Below are positions 41,309 to 43,262 of a DNA stretch of 43,262 nucleotides, piece after piece. The stretch spans positions 1 to 43,262 of the forward strand of contig NZ_QSGS01000016.1 of the NCBI RefSeq assembly GCF_003467445.1, given 5' to 3'. Source of the stretch: Exiguobacterium sp. AM39-5BH. GTDB lineage: Bacteria > Bacillota > Bacilli > Exiguobacteriales > Exiguobacteriaceae. The notes beneath the pieces were generated by a model. It did no database searches, was not told where the DNA came from, and saw only the letters and a program-made list of their open reading frames with translations. Numbering within the stretch: the stretch's first letter is position 1; each line of letters starts with the position of its first letter. A program made the translations under genes and the position numbers.

Positions 41309-41345
41309 ACGAATAACTATACATATATAATGTATAGTTATTCGT
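41309..41345. promoter_or_regulatory. ArgR/AhrC-type double ARG box
   Basis: ACGAATAACTATACAT and ATGTATAGTTATTCGT are perfect 16-bp inverted repeats around ATATA. Each arm contains a 14-mer matching 11 of 14 positions of TGAATAATTATTCA (the ArgR half pair), and the two box centres are 21 bp apart, the standard spacing. It lies directly upstream of the arginine/ornithine-type antiporter gene. Confidence 0.65.
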
Positions 41346-41430
41346 TGATTTCCTTATTTTACTGAAACTAAGGGTGTTTAGATAGGGATTTTATCATTGT
41401 TTATATTTTCGAATAATTTAAAAAATTTTA

Positions 41431-41459
41431 TTGCGCATTCATATGGTTTGTAGTTTAAT
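41431..41459 (+). promoter_or_regulatory. Candidate promoter of the oppA-like gene
   Basis: TTGCGC (41431-41436) and TTTAAT (41454-41459) are 17 bp apart, 43 bp before the start codon, in an AT-rich stretch. Confidence 0.5.
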
Positions 41460-41482
41460 TGCAATATATTCGAAACAATCAG

Positions 41483-41497
41483 AATTTTCGGGAGGTT
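41483..41497. promoter_or_regulatory. Weak CodY-box-like sequence over the ribosome site
   Basis: AATTTTCGGGAGGTT agrees with the CodY consensus at 11 of 15 positions; CodY often controls opp genes. It overlaps the Shine-Dalgarno, so the match may be coincidental. Confidence 0.2.
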
Positions 41498-41502
41498 ACA
41501 CA

Positions 41503-43131
41503 ATGCGCAATAAAAAATGGTTAGCTTTATCGGGTATCGCTTTGCTTGCGACAGCAGCGTGTGGCAGCGGAGAAGAAACGACAGACTCTTCTAAAGGGGC
41601 TTCTTCAAGTGATGCTAAAAAGGAAATCACACTCGTCTCAGCGACAGACTTGCCACAGCTCGATCCGACGCTCACGACGGACTCGACATCGATCATCGTG
41701 ACGAATAACGTCTTCGAAGGTCTGTATCGTCTAGATGAGAACAACCAACCGGTACCGGGAATTGCTGAAGACGTAGAAATTTCAGAAGATGGGCTTACAT
41801 ACACCTTCAAGTTGCGTGACGCAAAATGGTCAGACGGTTCACCGGTCACAGCCGAAGATTTCGTCTACTCCTGGAAACGCGCCCTCAATCCTGAAACAGG
41901 GGCGGAATATGCGTACATCCTCCAAGACTTGAAAAATGCCAATAAAATCCTTGCTGGTGAAGAAGACCTCGATTCGCTCGGTGTAAAAGCAGTCGATGAG
42001 AAGACACTCGAGGTTCAATTGGAAGCACCTGCCCCTTATTTCCTTAGCTTGACAGGGTTCCCAACGTACATGCCGCAAAAACAAGAGTTTGTCGAAGAAC
42101 AAGGCGAGTCGTTCGCAACAGCCGTCGACAAGACGCTTTACAACGGTCCTTATGTATTAGATAGCTGGCAAGATAACACAGGCTGGGTGTATAAGAAGAA
42201 CCCCGAGTATTGGGATGCTGAAAACGTCAAGATGGAGACGATCAACGTCAAGGTCGTCAAAGAAGTCGCGACCGGCGTCAACTTGTTCGAATCGGGCGAA
42301 GTTGATTACACGCTCTTGTCTTCCGAATTTGTTCCACAATTCCAAGACACGGAAGAGTTTAAAACTCGTGCCGACGCACGAATCAACTTCCTTCGCTTCA
42401 ACCAAAAGAATGAAGCACTCCAAAATGTGAATATTCGTGAGGCCCTTGCAAAAGGCTTCGATAAGCAAGGCGTGACGGATGTCATCTTGACGGATGGCTC
42501 GCAACCAGCGAACTATATCGTCGCCAAAGACTTCACATTCACAGAAGACGGTGCTGACTTCCGTGAGAAATACCCAGATCTTCAAAACTATAACGTCGAC
42601 GAGGCAAAAGCCGCATGGGAGAAAGGTCTTTCTGAACTTGGTGTCAAAACGGTCGAACTGGAGTTCCTCTCACGTGACGAAGAGGCATTCAAGAAAGTCA
42701 ACGAGTACATCAAAGGTGAGCTCGAGAAGAACCTTCCTGGTCTCACGCTTAACATTAAGCAACAACCGTTCAAAAACTTCCTTGAACTCGAAGGTAAAGG
42801 CGAGTATGATATTTCGGCTGCCGGCTGGGGCCCTGACTATCAAGACCCGATGACTTACCTCGATATGTGGGTAACAGACGGTCCGTTCAACCGGATGGCT
42901 TACTCGAACGAAGAGTATGATAAATTGATTCAAGGCGCAAAACAAGAAGCCGATCAAATGAAACGTTGGGAAGCGATGCAAGAAGCAGAACGCATCTTGC
43001 TCGAGGATGACTTCGCCATCGCCCCAATCTACCAAAAAGGTGAGGCTTACCTAGAGCGTTCTAACATTCAAAACATGTACCGCCATCCGTTCGGAGCTGA
43101 CGCTAGCTTCAAGTGGTTGGACGTCAACTAA
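41503..43131 (+). CDS. oppA: Oligopeptide ABC transporter substrate-binding lipoprotein
   Basis: A 542-residue family-5 extracellular solute-binding protein. The signal peptide ends at a lipobox-like LLATAAC (Cys20), followed by a Ser/Gly/Lys-rich linker and the bilobed domain. YTFKLRDAKWSDGSPVTAEDFVYSW is the SBP_bac_5 signature. The ending FGADASFKWLDVN is typical of OppA-type proteins. It delivers peptides to an Opp permease. GGGAGG fixes ATG 41503. No permease genes are within the window; they may lie beyond the right edge. Confidence 0.92.
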   Translation: MRNKKWLALSGIALLATAACGSGEETTDSSKGASSSDAKKEITLVSATDLPQLDPTLTTDSTSIIVTNNVFEGLYRLDENNQPVPGIAEDVEISEDGLTYTFKLRDAKWSDGSPVTAEDFVYSWKRALNPETGAEYAYILQDLKNANKILAGEEDLDSLGVKAVDEKTLEVQLEAPAPYFLSLTGFPTYMPQKQEFVEEQGESFATAVDKTLYNGPYVLDSWQDNTGWVYKKNPEYWDAENVKMETINVKVVKEVATGVNLFESGEVDYTLLSSEFVPQFQDTEEFKTRADARINFLRFNQKNEALQNVNIREALAKGFDKQGVTDVILTDGSQPANYIVAKDFTFTEDGADFREKYPDLQNYNVDEAKAAWEKGLSELGVKTVELEFLSRDEEAFKKVNEYIKGELEKNLPGLTLNIKQQPFKNFLELEGKGEYDISAAGWGPDYQDPMTYLDMWVTDGPFNRMAYSNEEYDKLIQGAKQEADQMKRWEAMQEAERILLEDDFAIAPIYQKGEAYLERSNIQNMYRHPFGADASFKWLDVN

Positions 43132-43262
43132 TTCAAAAAACCTGTCGCAGGAAGCGAGGGCACTGAAAAACCCCCGCTCTATCGAGCGTGAGAACGTGAA
43201 AAAGGCGATTGGCCCGACTTGTGTCGGGACGATCGCCTTTTTTCCTTGCCTTTAATCTGTTT
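43132..43262. other. Region after oppA with several hairpins, to the window end
   Basis: A small CCTG/CAGG hairpin and a CGCTC/GAGCG hairpin near 43175-43189 precede a stronger terminator. No ORF is visible in the last 130 bases. Confidence 0.4.
43201..43243 (+). terminator. Intrinsic terminator
   Basis: AAAGGCGAT pairs with ATCGCCTTT (43201-43240), with an inner CCCGAC/GTCGGG stem, followed by TTT. Confidence 0.85.

Noticed and set aside
1..43262. CRISPR arrays, IS elements, phage genes, toxin-antitoxin or defence islands
   Set aside because: No regular repeats, transposase or integrase motifs, terminal inverted repeats or known defence domains were found on reading through the window.

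Overview
The window reads as chromosomal DNA of a low-to-mid GC Firmicute of the Bacillales, most likely Exiguobacterium. The base composition is near half GC. Genes have strong AGGAGG-type ribosome sites, and there are many GTG and TTG starts. Intrinsic terminators are often shared by converging genes. The genus is an inference from gene content; no 16S gene is present. There is no phage, IS element, CRISPR array or obvious genomic island: this is core and house-keeping chromosome with regulatory detail.

Layout. 1-3.2 kb: end of a tRNA-Gly cluster, an MBL-fold hydrolase, a tiny membrane protein, a DUF3006-like protein, a ResA/TlpA thioredoxin and an aldose epimerase. 3.2-8.7 kb: PspC with an NAD(P)-binding reductase, an LCP cell-wall ligase, unknown proteins, and a gene-poor stretch (6.6-7.35 kb) that holds a frameshifted small membrane protein, a perfect cre box and a probable C-rich small RNA. 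8.7-13.4 kb: a VOC epimerase; divergent Fur-controlled ferredoxin-NADP reductase and siderophore-type ATPase; an ICMT-like methyltransferase, a GNAT and an RmlD-like reductase. 13.4-17.9 kb: a CYP152 fatty-acid peroxygenase divergent from a potassium channel, AGCS symporter, YidD and ProC. 18.0-21.6 kb: Fur-controlled feoA-feoB-Cys-rich protein operon, DUF554 protein and tRNA-Val. 21.6-27.1 kb: GNAT, TetR plus paired SMR pumps, esterase, M29 aminopeptidase, DUF1232 and YitT. 27.2-32.7 kb: a split ten-helix sensor/PAS-GGDEF-EAL pair, a frameshifted GH13 glucanase with a cre box, and a sensor-only four-helix protein. 32.7-36.4 kb: CadA-type ATPase, ArsR regulator, a YhfH-type small protein and a FluC pair. 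36.4-43.3 kb: ornithine aminotransferase, a second PAS-GGDEF-EAL protein, an arginine/ornithine-type antiporter behind a near-perfect double ARG box, and an oligopeptide-binding lipoprotein.

Themes. Iron (two Fur-box loci), carbon control (two perfect cre matches), arginine/ornithine use (RocD plus antiporter with an ArgR-type operator), metal and fluoride efflux, and c-di-GMP turnover. Three loci carry apparent single-base frameshifts or splits: the small ORF at 6.8-7.0 kb, the GGDEF-EAL pair and the GH13 gene. These could be true mutations or base-calling errors, and raw reads would decide.
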